Shown: in pieces, positions 8,839 to 17,325 of the stretch
Layout of the letters: each line of letters opens with the position of its first letter
How positions within the stretch are numbered: position 1 is the stretch's first letter
From: Pseudomonas sp. FP2309
GTDB taxonomy: Bacteria; Pseudomonadota; Gammaproteobacteria; Pseudomonadales; Pseudomonadaceae
Direction: 5' to 3'
DNA: 64,000 nucleotides
Assembly: GCF_030687575.1 (NCBI RefSeq)
Contig: NZ_CP117439.1
Span: 4,331,501 to 4,395,500 of the forward strand
Notes under the pieces: generated by a model
What the model was told of the DNA's origin: nothing
Databases searched by the model: none
The model's input: only the letters and a program-made list of their open reading frames with translations
Program-made: the position numbers and the translations under genes

Positions 8839-9713
8839 GCCAGCGCCTCCTGCAGGGTTTTCGGATAGCCGATGGGGTCGGCGAGAAACGCGTCGAGAGA
8901 AAATTCCACCGGGCGGATGCGCAGGTCGAAACGTCCGGCGTCCACCTCGGCCACGGCCAAATCGTATGCATCGCGCTCTATGGGTTTGAACTGCACGATG
9001 TCACCGGGGCGAAAGAACACCATGTGCTCCTTGAGGTAGGCCAACTGCTGCGCCGGGTCGTAGATCGGGGCCGGGGTCACGCCGAACATCTGGTAACCAC
9101 CGGCGCCGCGCACCGAGTAGATGCAGCCGAAACAGCCGCCGTGGCCGAGGGTGAGTTTGGGCGTGTCGGTACGTGGGCGCAGGTACTTGGGCACCTGCAA
9201 TTGCCGCGCGCGTTCGACCATCTGGAACATGAACGGCAGGCCCGCCACAAACCCGACCATCGACACAAACCACGGCGCGCCGCTGTGGGCGGCGATAAAC
9301 GCGTCCACATCGGCCAGGCCGTTGATGCGCGCGGCGTACTCCAGGTCGGTGCCGCCGGGGTCCTGATGGCGGTCGCGAAAACGCATCAGGGTTTCGTGGG
9401 TCCAGGGGTCGTTATAGAGCACCGGGATTTCGATGATGCGCGTGTGCAAGGTGCGTTCGGCCACGGCCTGGGCTTCGGCGCCTTGCACGGCGTCGAGCAG
9501 CACATGGGGCGCGATCCGGTCGGGGTCGAAGCGGATCTGGAACGAGGCATTGGCCAGGCACACATCCAGCACACCGTCCAACGCCAGGCGTTCCACCGCA
9601 CGGGTCACCGCCATGCCCTTGAAGAAGGCCTGCAGCGACATGCTGTCGCTGACCTCGGCGAACAGGTGTTCATCACCGCCGAAGCTGTAACGGATGGGGG
9701 ACGTTTCAGCCAT
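8835..9713 (-). CDS. pxpB: Divergent 5-oxoprolinase subunit B-like (allophanate hydrolase subunit 1 family)
   Basis: A 292-aa member of the subunit 1 (KipI/PxpB) family. It starts IRYSFGGDEHLFAEVSDSMSL and has the core segment FVSMVGFVAGLPFMFQMVER. It is about 70 residues longer than the usual PxpB of about 220. The usual glycine-rich loop is replaced by HGGCFGCIYSVRGAGGYQMFG, which holds two cysteines. These differences suggest a side branch that may act on something other than 5-oxoproline. It lies between pxpA (57-bp gap) and pxpC (ATGA overlap), so it belongs to the same operon. Confidence 0.75.
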   Translation of the reverse strand: MAETSPIRYSFGGDEHLFAEVSDSMSLQAFFKGMAVTRAVERLALDGVLDVCLANASFQIRFDPDRIAPHVLLDAVQGAEAQAVAERTLHTRIIEIPVLYNDPWTHETLMRFRDRHQDPGGTDLEYAARINGLADVDAFIAAHSGAPWFVSMVGFVAGLPFMFQMVERARQLQVPKYLRPRTDTPKLTLGHGGCFGCIYSVRGAGGYQMFGVTPAPIYDPAQQLAYLKEHMVFFRPGDIVQFKPIERDAYDLAVAEVDAGRFDLRIRPVEFSLDAFLADPIGYPKTLQEALA

Positions 9714-9769
9714 GTCTGTTCCTCTTGGAATCGTTATAGAAAGGCAGGCAAAAAAGTAATGAGGTGATC

Positions 9770-10528
9770 TTATTGGGGTGTTCTTACCAGGATGCCCGCC
9801 AGGTCCAACGCCTCGCGGGTCGCTTCCACCAGTTCCAGGGCACCAGGGGTGTCGCTGTGCAGGCAGATGGAGTCAAATTCGATAAATAGGTCTTCACCTT
9901 CCACGGTGCGCACCAGCCCAGTCTGACAAGCCCGTAGGACACGCGCCGCCACCGTTGCAGGATCCAGCGCACGCACCTGGCGGGTAAACACGATTGAGCC
10001 CGTCAGGTCGTATTCACGGTCGGCATAAAACTCGCGCACCACCGGTTGCCCCAGCTCTTTGGCGACCCGCCAGATCACCGAATCTGGCATGCAGTACAGC
10101 AACAGCGTCGGCTCGATGAGTTGCAGATTTTGCACCAGCAGTCGCGCGGCTTCTTCGTCGCGGGCCAGGTGCATGTAGAGCGCACCGTGGGGCTTGATGT
10201 GTTGCAGGGTCAGGCCTTGGGCACGGGCGATCTCACGCAGCGCGCCGAGCTGGTAGAGCATGTCGTCCACCAGTTCCTGGGCCGGCGCATTGATATGCCG
10301 ACGGCCGAACCCCACCAGGTCACGAAAGCCCGGATGCGCGCCAATGGCCACGCCCAACTGCTTGGCACGCGCCACGGTGCGGCGCATGGTGCCGGGGTCG
10401 CCGGCGTGAAAGCCGGTGGCGATATTCGCCGAGCTGATGTAGGCCATCAGTTCCGCGTCGACGCCATCGCCGATGGTCCAGGGGCCGAAGCCTTCGCCCA
10501 TGTCCGAGTTGAAATCCACTGCCTGCAT
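9770..10528 (-). CDS. pxpA: 5-oxoprolinase subunit A (LamB/YcsF family)
   Basis: A 252-aa protein beginning [14 protein letters not shown], the hallmark of the LamB/YcsF family. It continues with [14 protein letters not shown] and [16 protein letters not shown], and it has [12 protein letters not shown] in the second third. In the known system PxpA works with PxpBC to open the 5-oxoproline lactam in the cytoplasm. It is the first gene of the operon and is divergent from a LysR regulator 121 bp away, which probably controls it. Confidence 0.9.
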   Translation of the reverse strand: MQAVDFNSDMGEGFGPWTIGDGVDAELMAYISSANIATGFHAGDPGTMRRTVARAKQLGVAIGAHPGFRDLVGFGRRHINAPAQELVDDMLYQLGALREIARAQGLTLQHIKPHGALYMHLARDEEAARLLVQNLQLIEPTLLLYCMPDSVIWRVAKELGQPVVREFYADREYDLTGSIVFTRQVRALDPATVAARVLRACQTGLVRTVEGEDLFIEFDSICLHSDTPGALELVEATREALDLAGILVRTPQ

Positions 10529-10596
10529 CGAAGTCGCTCCGCCCGAGATGATGTAAGAAAAGTAGGCTGCGTCTTGACCCCTTGGGAAGATCTATT

Positions 10597-10626
10597 ATCA
10601 GATGGGCCTTCTTCTGAAAATCAGAT
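10597..10626. promoter_or_regulatory. Putative LysR operator between pxpA operon and its regulator
   Basis: A perfect inverted repeat TCTGA-AAA-TCAGA lies at 10613-10625. The word ATCAGAT occurs at 10597-10603 and again at 10620-10626, 23 bp apart. Placement between divergent genes and one-site-plus-half-site geometry fit LysR autoregulation. Binding is inferred. Confidence 0.5.
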
Positions 10627-10649
10627 ACGCCTACCGATTGGAGAGGCCG

Positions 10650-11567
10650 ATGTCCCTGACCTTGCGTCAAGTGCGCTACTTTGTCGCCACCGCCGAGATC
10701 GGCCAGATTTCCCAGGCGGCAATCCACCTGAACATTTCCCAGTCGGCCGTGACCACGGCGATCAAGGAGCTGGAGGCGATGCTCGGCGTGCAGCTGTTTG
10801 TGCGCTCGGCCCAGGGCATGAGCCTGACCGACGCCGGACGGCATTTTCTCAACCGCGCCTACGTGATCGTGCGCAGTGTCGACGACGCCTTGAACAGCCC
10901 GTTGCCCGACCACCGCGCCAGCGGCGTGCTGCGCCTGGCGGCCAGTTACACGGTGTTGGGTTATTTCCTGCCGCACCACTTGCAACGCCTGGAGCACTGG
11001 CACCCGGACGTGAGCATCGAGGTGTTCGAGCAAGAGCGTCAGGCCATCGAACAGGGCTTGCTCGACGGGCAGTTCGACATGGCGGTGGTGCTCACCGCCA
11101 ACCTCAAGCACCCCGATATCGTCTCTGAAATTCTGTTCAACTCCGAGCGCCGCCTGTGGCTGCCCAGCCATCACCCGTTGTGCGAACGCGGCGCCGTGAG
11201 CCTGGCGGACGTGGCGCAGCAGCCCTACATCCTGCTCACCGTCGACGAGGCCGAACACAGCGCCATGCGTTACTGGGAACAGGCCGGGCAGACGCCGGAT
11301 GTGCGCCTGCGCACCAGCTCGGTGGAGGCGGTGCGCAGCATGGTTGCCAATGGCAGCGGCGTGGCGATTCTGTCGGACCTGGTGCACCGGCCCTGGTCAC
11401 TGGAAGGCAAGCGCATCGAAACCCTGACTGTCACCGACCCGGTCACGCCCATGAGCGTGGGCCTGGCCTGGCACCGCGAGCGCGCCTTTACCCCGGCGAT
11501 GCAGGCGTTTCGCGATTACTTCCACGATGCATTCCTGGCGCCGCAGCAGTTGTCGGCCAGGCGTTAA
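10650..11567 (+). CDS. LysR-family regulator of the pxp operon
   Basis: A 305-aa LysR protein starting MSLTLRQVRYFVATAEIGQISQAAIHLNISQSAVTTAIKELE, a complete DNA-binding domain, followed by a ligand-binding domain. I chose the ATG at 10650 because GGAGAGG precedes it by four to ten bases. A frame extending 16 codons further back would run into the putative operator. It is divergent from pxpABC, which is its most likely target. Its 3' end overlaps the convergent LysR gene by four bases. Confidence 0.9.
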   Translation: MSLTLRQVRYFVATAEIGQISQAAIHLNISQSAVTTAIKELEAMLGVQLFVRSAQGMSLTDAGRHFLNRAYVIVRSVDDALNSPLPDHRASGVLRLAASYTVLGYFLPHHLQRLEHWHPDVSIEVFEQERQAIEQGLLDGQFDMAVVLTANLKHPDIVSEILFNSERRLWLPSHHPLCERGAVSLADVAQQPYILLTVDEAEHSAMRYWEQAGQTPDVRLRTSSVEAVRSMVANGSGVAILSDLVHRPWSLEGKRIETLTVTDPVTPMSVGLAWHRERAFTPAMQAFRDYFHDAFLAPQQLSARR

Positions 11568-12460
11568 AGCTGGGTTTGCAAGGTGTCGGCCAGCCACTCC
11601 ATAAACACCCGCACCCGCAGCGGTAGATGCCGTTGCCCGGCGTACAGCAACGACACGTCCAGCGGCGGCGCCGGGTAGTCCGGCAGGACCGCGACCAACT
11701 CACCGCTGGCCAACTCATCGCCAATGCCCAACGCCGGTACCTGAATGATCCCAAAGCCACCCAGGCACGCCGATTTATACGCGTCGGTGCTGCTGACCGT
11801 GACGCGCCCGGCCATGGCGATGCGTTGCACCTTGTTGCCCAGCATGTATTCGAACCCCGGCGAGCGTGAGCCCAACGGCCGCACGTAATGCACCAGATGG
11901 TGATTGGCCAGGTCGGCCAGTGTGTGCGGCACGCCGAAGCGTTGCAGGTAGGTGGCGCTGACGCAGTTGATCATCGGCATGCTGCACAGCCACCGCGCCA
12001 CCACGGTTTGATCAGGCTGCGCGCCCACGCGCAACACACAATCGAAGCCTTCGGCGAGCAGGTCGACCTGGCGGTCGGTGGTGCTGATCTCCAGCTCAAT
12101 CAGCGGGTGCGCATCCATGAACTGCGGCAGGCGCGGCAGGATCAGGTCCCGTGCCATGACGTTGGACATGTCCACCCGAATGCGCCCGGACAGCTGGGCT
12201 TCATCCTGGCGAAACATGCCTTCCAGTTCTTCCATATGGGCCAGCAAGTCCTTGCTGCGCTCATACAACACGCGACCGTCCTGGGTGGCCTGCACCTTGC
12301 GTGTGGTGCGCTGCAACAGGCGTGCGCCGAGCAGTTCCTCCAGCGCCCGGACATGTTCGGACACCGTGGAGCGCGGCAGGCCCAGGCTCTCACCGGCCTG
12401 GGTAAAACTCGACAGTTCGGTCACGCGCACGAAGGTGCGCAGCAGCTCAAGTTTGTTCAT
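11564..12460 (-). CDS. LysR-family regulator (divergent from SDR)
   Basis: A 298-aa LysR protein of the CrgA/DmlR-like type: MNKLELLRTFVRVTELSSFTQAGESLGLPRSTVSEHVRALEELLG, then the effector domain with LSGRIRVDMSNVMARDLILPRLPQF and LPDYPAPPLDVSLLY. Such regulators usually control a neighbouring oxidoreductase or efflux gene. The short-chain dehydrogenase at 12569 starts 108 bp away in the opposite direction and is the obvious target. Confidence 0.9.
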   Translation of the reverse strand: MNKLELLRTFVRVTELSSFTQAGESLGLPRSTVSEHVRALEELLGARLLQRTTRKVQATQDGRVLYERSKDLLAHMEELEGMFRQDEAQLSGRIRVDMSNVMARDLILPRLPQFMDAHPLIELEISTTDRQVDLLAEGFDCVLRVGAQPDQTVVARWLCSMPMINCVSATYLQRFGVPHTLADLANHHLVHYVRPLGSRSPGFEYMLGNKVQRIAMAGRVTVSSTDAYKSACLGGFGIIQVPALGIGDELASGELVAVLPDYPAPPLDVSLLYAGQRHLPLRVRVFMEWLADTLQTQL

Positions 12461-12568
12461 GGGATTGTTCGCCTTATCCGGCCAGTGATTCCGGTACGGC
12501 CCTGTTTATCACGTTGTGAGCGGACAAATACACTCAATCCCACACTGACAACCGAAGAGGACTGCACC

Positions 12569-13327
12569 ATGACCCGTAAAATCGCACTCATCACCGGCGC
12601 CAGCCGTGGCTTGGGCAAAAGCGCTGCATTGCACCTGGCTGCACAAGGCGTGGACATCATCGGCACTTACCACAGCAAGGCCGACGAGGCGCAGGCCGTG
12701 GTGGCCCAGATCGAACAACTTGGGGGCCGCGCCGCGATGCTGCACCTGGACGTGAGCCAAAGCGCGACGTTCGACGCTTTCGTCGGCAATGTCGCTGACG
12801 TGCTCACGGAAGTCTTCGCACAGGATCGCTTGGATTTTCTGATCAACAACGCCGGGATCGGTATTCATGCCAGCTTTGCCGAAACCACCGAAGCCCAGTT
12901 CGACCAATTGGTCGCGATCCAATTCAAGGGCCCGTTTTTCCTGACTCAGAAGCTCTTGCCGCTGATCCGCGACGGTGGCCGCATCCTTAACGTCTCCAGC
13001 GGTCTGACCCGGTTCAGCCTGCCCGGTTATGCGGCGTATGCGGCGATGAAAGGCGCGATGGAAGTGCTGACCCGCTACCAGGCCAAGGAGTTGGGCGGGC
13101 GTGGCATCAGCGTCAACACCCTGGCCCCCGGCGCCATTGAAACCGACTTCGGCGGCGGCGCCGTACGCGACAATGCCGACCTCAATACCATGGTGGCCAA
13201 CAACACCGCCCTGGGCCGTGTCGGTTTACCGGAGGATATCGGTGGTGCGATCGCCGCGCTGCTGGCCGACGGCAGCCACTGGATCACCGGCCAGCGTATC
13301 GAGGCTTCGGGCGGCATGTTTTTGTAG
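12569..13327 (+). CDS. Short-chain dehydrogenase/reductase (SDR)
   Basis: A 252-aa classical SDR. It has the NAD(P)-binding TGASRGLG near residues 11-18, NNAGIGIHASF near residue 93, a catalytic Ser (NVSSGL) and the YAAYAAMKGA (YxxxK) pair near residue 155, and ends with GQRIEASGGMFL. Basic residues after the glycine loop do not settle NAD against NADP. GAAGAGG precedes the ATG by eight bases. The substrate is unknown. Its last 102 bases lie antisense to the end of the PACE transporter gene. Confidence 0.92.
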   Translation: MTRKIALITGASRGLGKSAALHLAAQGVDIIGTYHSKADEAQAVVAQIEQLGGRAAMLHLDVSQSATFDAFVGNVADVLTEVFAQDRLDFLINNAGIGIHASFAETTEAQFDQLVAIQFKGPFFLTQKLLPLIRDGGRILNVSSGLTRFSLPGYAAYAAMKGAMEVLTRYQAKELGGRGISVNTLAPGAIETDFGGGAVRDNADLNTMVANNTALGRVGLPEDIGGAIAALLADGSHWITGQRIEASGGMFL

Positions 13328-13738
13328 GAGCTTTTCGCGCAGTACGTCATAGCCCCAGTGATAGACATAGGTGTACGGCAAAAAGAACAGCAGTACGCCG
13401 ATGTCGAGGATAAACGCCTGCAACAGGCTGACGTTAAGCCATGCCGCGATCAACGGCACGCACACCAGGATCAGCCCGCCTTCGAACAGGAGGGCGTGGA
13501 GTATCCGGGTCCGGGCGTTGTCGGCCAGTTGCAGGCGCACCTTGAGGCGGTCGAACAGGCCGTTGAAGATCACGTTCCAGGTCAATGCCATAAGGCTGAT
13601 CGCCAGGGTGACCATGCCCATTTCCAGGGCCGGTTTATCCATGATCCACGCCAGTAATGGGGTGCAGATCAACAAGGCCAGGGCTTCGAAACCGATGGCC
13701 TGGCCGACGCGTTCAGTGATGGATTTGGTCGGGCTCAT
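13226..13738 (-). CDS. PACE-family multidrug efflux protein with extended tail
   Basis: A 170-aa membrane protein with tandem bacterial transmembrane-pair domains. Four membrane segments appear (about residues 13-32, 39-60, 85-107 and 112-130), and WNVIFNGLFDR and YVYHWGYDVLRE are PACE signatures. The family exports biocides such as chlorhexidine and related polyamine-like cations. The core ends near YDVLREKL. The last 34 residues are read from the antisense strand of the SDR gene and look non-conserved, so the native stop may have been lost. It is divergent from the LysR gene at 13827. Confidence 0.85.
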   Translation of the reverse strand: MSPTKSITERVGQAIGFEALALLICTPLLAWIMDKPALEMGMVTLAISLMALTWNVIFNGLFDRLKVRLQLADNARTRILHALLFEGGLILVCVPLIAAWLNVSLLQAFILDIGVLLFFLPYTYVYHWGYDVLREKLLQKHAARSLDTLAGDPVAAVGQQRGDRTTDILR

Positions 13739-13753
13739 GCGCCGTCTCCGCAG

Positions 13754-13776
13754 GTGATGATGGTTGCCATCATTAC
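13754..13776. promoter_or_regulatory. Palindrome between PACE gene and LysR gene
   Basis: ATGATGG-TTG-CCATCAT at 13757-13773 is a perfect 7-bp inverted repeat, with two more matching pairs outside one mismatch. It contains a T-N11-A core and sits 16 bp from the PACE start. It is probably the LysR operator. Confidence 0.5.
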
Positions 13777-13826
13777 CCTTTGACTCGATACTTCATAACC
13801 AATAACCATCGATCAAGGCGATAGTC

Positions 13827-14681
13827 ATGGCGTCTCACGAAGTGCTGCAGGCGTTTGTCCAGGCGGCCACACAGGGTTCGTTTTCCGCCGCCGCACGTAA
13901 ATTAGGCAAAAGCCAGTCGACCGTCAGCGCGGCAGTGGCAAGCCTGGAAATCGACCTGGATGTGGTGCTGTTCGACCGCAGCAGCCGCAAACCCACGCTC
14001 ACCCCCGCCGGCCATGTCTTGCTGCAACGCGCCGAGCAGGTACTGGAGGCCAGCAACCGTCTGGCGCTGGCTGCAAACCAGTTGGCTCAGGGCCTGGAGC
14101 CGAAGCTGACCATCGCGATGTCGGACACCTACCAGTCCGACCGCTTCGAGGTCGCCCTGCGCTGCTTCGATGAGCGCTACCCGGACCTGGAACTCGAATG
14201 CCTGATCGCCGAATGCGAAGACCTGATCGCCCTGGTGCAAAGTGGTCGGGCGCAGATTGCGTTTATTGAGCAACAGAACGTTTATCCAGCGGACCTGACT
14301 GCGGCGACCGTGGACGAACACACGGAGATTGCGCTGTTCGCGTCGCCGAAACACCCCTTGGCGGCGCTCAAGTCCATCACCGCGCACGCTCTGCAACAAC
14401 ACCGCGAACTGCGCCTGGCCAGCATCATCAACCCCAATGAAATCCGCGCCAATGGCCGGGTCTGGTCGGCGCCCAGTTATTTGATGTTGCTGGAAATGGC
14501 TCAGTTGGGTTTCGGCTGGGCGCCTATTCCGCGCTGGCTGGTGGAACGCTTTGGTGGCGGGCAACTGGTCGAACTCAAGGTGCGTGGCTGGCCGCGTTCG
14601 GTGGCCGTCGACGCCCTGTGGTCACGGCACCACCCGCCAGGGCCGGCGGGCAGTTGGTTGCTGGGCAAGATGTTGGAATAA
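13827..14681 (+). CDS. LysR-family regulator (divergent from PACE efflux gene)
   Basis: A 284-aa LysR protein starting MASHEVLQAFVQAATQGSFSAAARKLGKSQSTVSAAVASLEIDL, a full winged helix, then an effector-binding domain. PACE efflux genes are commonly paired with a divergent LysR regulator, as in the AceI/AceR pair, so this protein probably senses the exported compound and activates the gene at 13738. The start ATG is 89 bases from the PACE start codon. Confidence 0.9.
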   Translation: MASHEVLQAFVQAATQGSFSAAARKLGKSQSTVSAAVASLEIDLDVVLFDRSSRKPTLTPAGHVLLQRAEQVLEASNRLALAANQLAQGLEPKLTIAMSDTYQSDRFEVALRCFDERYPDLELECLIAECEDLIALVQSGRAQIAFIEQQNVYPADLTAATVDEHTEIALFASPKHPLAALKSITAHALQQHRELRLASIINPNEIRANGRVWSAPSYLMLLEMAQLGFGWAPIPRWLVERFGGGQLVELKVRGWPRSVAVDALWSRHHPPGPAGSWLLGKMLE

Positions 14682-14797
14682 CTGAACATCACACCTGTGA
14701 TGCACATCGGTTGATGGGCAGAGTCCCTCTTCAACTCGCCCGCCCCTGGGGCAAACCCGATAGACTGCGCGCTACTTGCAGCCCTTCGGACACCCCG

Positions 14798-15295
14798 ATG
14801 CACACCCGCCTTGTCCCTTACGAGACGCTGACTGCCGTGCAGCAACAGCAGCTCAGCGCCCTCGAAGTTCACCCGGAGCAGTTGCCGTTTTGCGGCGATA
14901 TGTACTGCGCGCTCAATGCGCTGTTGGCCAGGCCGAACCCCAGCGTCAAGGGCTTTGCCTTGCTGGCCGATGACACGCCGGTAGCTTTCCTCCTGCTCAA
15001 ACGAGCGCCATGCCTGCCCCACTGGGCCGATGAACACAGCGCCACGCTGCATGCCTTGCAAGTGGATCGGCGGCAACAGGGCCGTGGGTTCGGTAAAGCG
15101 TGCATGCAGGCGTTGCCGCTGGCGACGCTTGAAGCGTGGCCGCAGATCAAGGGATTGGAACTGTCGGTGGACGCGGACAATGTCGCGGCGATGGGCTTGT
15201 ATCTGGGCGCGGGCTGGCAGGACTGCGGCGAGGCGTATAAGGGGCGGGTTGGCTATGAGCGCAGGTTGAGCCGGGCCCTCACGCCCACGGGGTGA
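14798..15295 (+). CDS. GNAT-family N-acetyltransferase
   Basis: A 165-aa protein with the acetyl-CoA-binding motif QVDRRQQGRGFGKACMQAL in the centre and a typical end, LELSVDADNVAAMGLYLGAGWQDCGEAYKGRVGYER. The start at 14798 (MHTRLVPYETL) is preferred over an in-frame ATG at 14714, which would add residues unlike the family. The acceptor substrate is unknown. It converges on the gene at 15356. Confidence 0.88.
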   Translation: MHTRLVPYETLTAVQQQQLSALEVHPEQLPFCGDMYCALNALLARPNPSVKGFALLADDTPVAFLLLKRAPCLPHWADEHSATLHALQVDRRQQGRGFGKACMQALPLATLEAWPQIKGLELSVDADNVAAMGLYLGAGWQDCGEAYKGRVGYERRLSRALTPTG

Positions 15296-15296
15296 A

Positions 15297-15343
15297 TGTC
15301 ACGTAAACATAAGGTTTACAGGCCCGCCTCTGTTTACGTGACA
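15297..15343. repeat. Perfect 13-bp inverted repeat between convergent genes
   Basis: TGTCACGTAAACA at 15297-15309 is repeated in inverse orientation as TGTTTACGTGACA at 15331-15343, with a 21-nt loop. A second GTTTAC copy inside the loop (15314-15319) can pair with GTAAAC instead. It fills the 60-bp gap between two convergent stop codons and has no T-tract. It may protect or terminate both transcripts, or be a protein-binding site. Confidence 0.6.
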
Positions 15344-15355
15344 CTGGCCGCGGGC

Positions 15356-15838
15356 TCAGCCTCTTTCGCCAACCGGCAGCCAGATCTCCACCGTTCCGGT
15401 GCCCTTCCTCGAGTCAAAGTCAGCGCTATAGCGCTCGAAATCCGCGCCCATCACTTTGTAGCCCGAGTGCGGCAGCCATTCGAACATGATGCGTTCGTAG
15501 GTCTGCTCCAACGCCTGCACCGGCCCGTAATGGGCGAATACGGCGTAGTTGAGGGGTGGAATTTCCACCCCTTCGAAGTTGCTCGGCACGTCGCTTTTGC
15601 TGGGGACTTCCACCCCGGCCATGTAGTCGAATTCGCCGTGGCCAGGGTTATGGCAGACCCCATAGGTGAAAGCGCCGACGCGTTTTTTGATGTCCTTTAC
15701 GCAGGAGTCGAACAACTCCCATAACTTGGGGATATCGCCCACGGTGGCCTTTGAATAACGCCCTTGCACCCCGGCGATCACCAGGGCTTTGCCTGCTTCC
15801 ATGCGTGGCTCTAACGGTTGTTTTGTCTGCTGATCCAT
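15356..15838 (-). CDS. GyrI-like / AraC effector-binding domain protein
   Basis: A 160-aa protein made of a single GyrI-like small-molecule binding domain: GKALVIAGVQGRYS, FTYGVCHNPGHGEFDYMAGVEV, the conserved NYAVFAHYGPVQALEQTYERIMFEWLPHSGY and a final VEIWLPV. There is no DNA-binding part. Relatives such as SbmC bind drugs or DNA gyrase. The ATG at 15838 has AAGGAG eight bases upstream; a longer frame starting ten codons earlier lacks such a site. Confidence 0.85.
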   Translation of the reverse strand: MDQQTKQPLEPRMEAGKALVIAGVQGRYSKATVGDIPKLWELFDSCVKDIKKRVGAFTYGVCHNPGHGEFDYMAGVEVPSKSDVPSNFEGVEIPPLNYAVFAHYGPVQALEQTYERIMFEWLPHSGYKVMGADFERYSADFDSRKGTGTVEIWLPVGERG

Positions 15839-16032
15839 ACGAACAGTCTCCTTCTTATGAGGGAACAAACCCGCATCGAGTATAGGGGCATATCCACGCT
15901 ACGTGCCCTGTAGAAAATTTTCCTACGCATCTGGACAACTGGCCATCATCGACCGTATTGTCTGCCCGCAGGCCACCGCAGTGGCCGACGTCGCTCGGAC
16001 GGTTCCGGGCGCTTACGTACTTCGAGGCCACA

Positions 16033-17250
16033 ATGGCAGACCAAGGTTCGCCGCGCCGCTTTGCGCGCATAGATCGACTCCCCCCTTACGTATTCAACAT
16101 CACTGCCGAGCTGAAGATGGCCGCGCGTCGTCGTGGCGAAGACATTATCGACTTGAGCATGGGCAACCCTGACGGCCCCACGCCGCCGCACATTGTCGAA
16201 AAACTCGTGCAAGTGGCCCAACGCGAAGACACCCACGGTTATTCCACCTCCAAGGGCATTCCTCGCCTGCGCCGCGCCATTTCGCGTTGGTACAAAGACC
16301 GCTACGAAGTGGACATCGACCCGGAAACCGAGGCCATCGTGACCATCGGTTCCAAGGAAGGCCTGGCGCATTTGATGCTGGCCACCCTGGATCAGGGCGA
16401 CACAGTGCTGGTGCCGAACCCGAGCTACCCGATTCATATCTACGGTGCCGTGATTGCCGGCGCCCAGGTGCGGTCGGTACCACTGGTGCCTGGGGTGGAC
16501 TTCTTTGCCGAGCTGGAACGGGCCATTCGCGGCTCGATCCCCAAGCCGAAAATGATGATTCTTGGCTTCCCTTCCAACCCCACCGCACAGTGCGTGGAAC
16601 TGGATTTCTTCGAGCGCGTGATTGCGCTGGCCAAGCAATACGACGTGCTGGTGATCCACGATCTGGCCTACGCCGATATCGTCTACGACGGCTGGAAAGC
16701 CCCGTCGATCATGCAGGTGCCGGGCGCCAAGGATATCGCGGTGGAGTTCTTCACCCTGTCCAAAAGCTACAACATGGCCGGCTGGCGCATCGGTTTCATG
16801 GTGGGTAACCCTGAGCTGGTCAACGCCCTGGCGCGGATCAAGAGCTACCACGACTACGGCACCTTTACCCCGCTGCAAGTGGCGGCCATTGCCGCATTGG
16901 AAGGCGATCAGCAGTGCGTCAAAGACATCGCCGAGCAGTACCGCCAGCGCCGCAATGTGCTGGTCAAGGGCCTGCACGAGCTGGGCTGGATGGTGGAAAA
17001 CCCCAAGGCCTCAATGTACGTCTGGGCCAAGATCCCCGAGCAGTATGCCGCCATGGGCTCGCTGGAATTTGCCAAGAAGCTGCTGCTTGAAGCCAAGGTG
17101 TGCGTGTCGCCGGGGATCGGCTTTGGCGAGTATGGCGACGACCATGTGCGCTTTGCGCTGATCGAGAACCAGGACCGGATACGCCAGGCAGTGCGGGGCA
17201 TTCGCGGGATGTTCCGGGCGGATGGCGCAGTTAGAAAAACCGACGCCTGA
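16033..17250 (+). CDS. alaC: Alanine transaminase AlaC
   Basis: A 405-aa class I PLP aminotransferase that makes alanine from pyruvate and glutamate. It opens [51 protein letters not shown], which is almost diagnostic for AlaC. The PLP lysine is in [11 protein letters not shown] (about residue 243), and the phosphate and carboxylate contacts ([18 protein letters not shown]) are present. The ATG at 16033 follows GAGG at a good distance; the upstream extension of 25 codons is not conserved. It ends facing gntP across a long palindrome. Confidence 0.93.
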   Translation: MADQGSPRRFARIDRLPPYVFNITAELKMAARRRGEDIIDLSMGNPDGPTPPHIVEKLVQVAQREDTHGYSTSKGIPRLRRAISRWYKDRYEVDIDPETEAIVTIGSKEGLAHLMLATLDQGDTVLVPNPSYPIHIYGAVIAGAQVRSVPLVPGVDFFAELERAIRGSIPKPKMMILGFPSNPTAQCVELDFFERVIALAKQYDVLVIHDLAYADIVYDGWKAPSIMQVPGAKDIAVEFFTLSKSYNMAGWRIGFMVGNPELVNALARIKSYHDYGTFTPLQVAAIAALEGDQQCVKDIAEQYRQRRNVLVKGLHELGWMVENPKASMYVWAKIPEQYAAMGSLEFAKKLLLEAKVCVSPGIGFGEYGDDHVRFALIENQDRIRQAVRGIRGMFRADGAVRKTDA

Positions 17251-17260
17251 CGCGGTCACT

Positions 17261-17290
17261 ATGTGGGAGAGGGCTGGCCCGCTCCCACAT
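17261..17290. repeat. REP-like hairpin
   Basis: ATGTGGGAG and CTCCCACAT flank a short GGCTGGCC core. The same motif occurs at several other intergenic sites in the window and is typical of Pseudomonas REP elements. Confidence 0.75.
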
Positions 17291-17321
17291 GTGTATGGGG
17301 TGATCACCCCATACACATGTG
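17286..17321. terminator. Perfect 36-bp palindrome between alaC and gntP
   Basis: The sequence is centred on TGATCA at 17301-17306 and pairs without a mismatch for 18 bases on each side. It starts inside the REP hairpin and ends five bases before the gntP stop. There is no T-tract. In RNA it would form a long hairpin on either strand, so a bidirectional terminator or stabiliser is likely. Confidence 0.6.
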
Positions 17322-17325
17322 TCGG

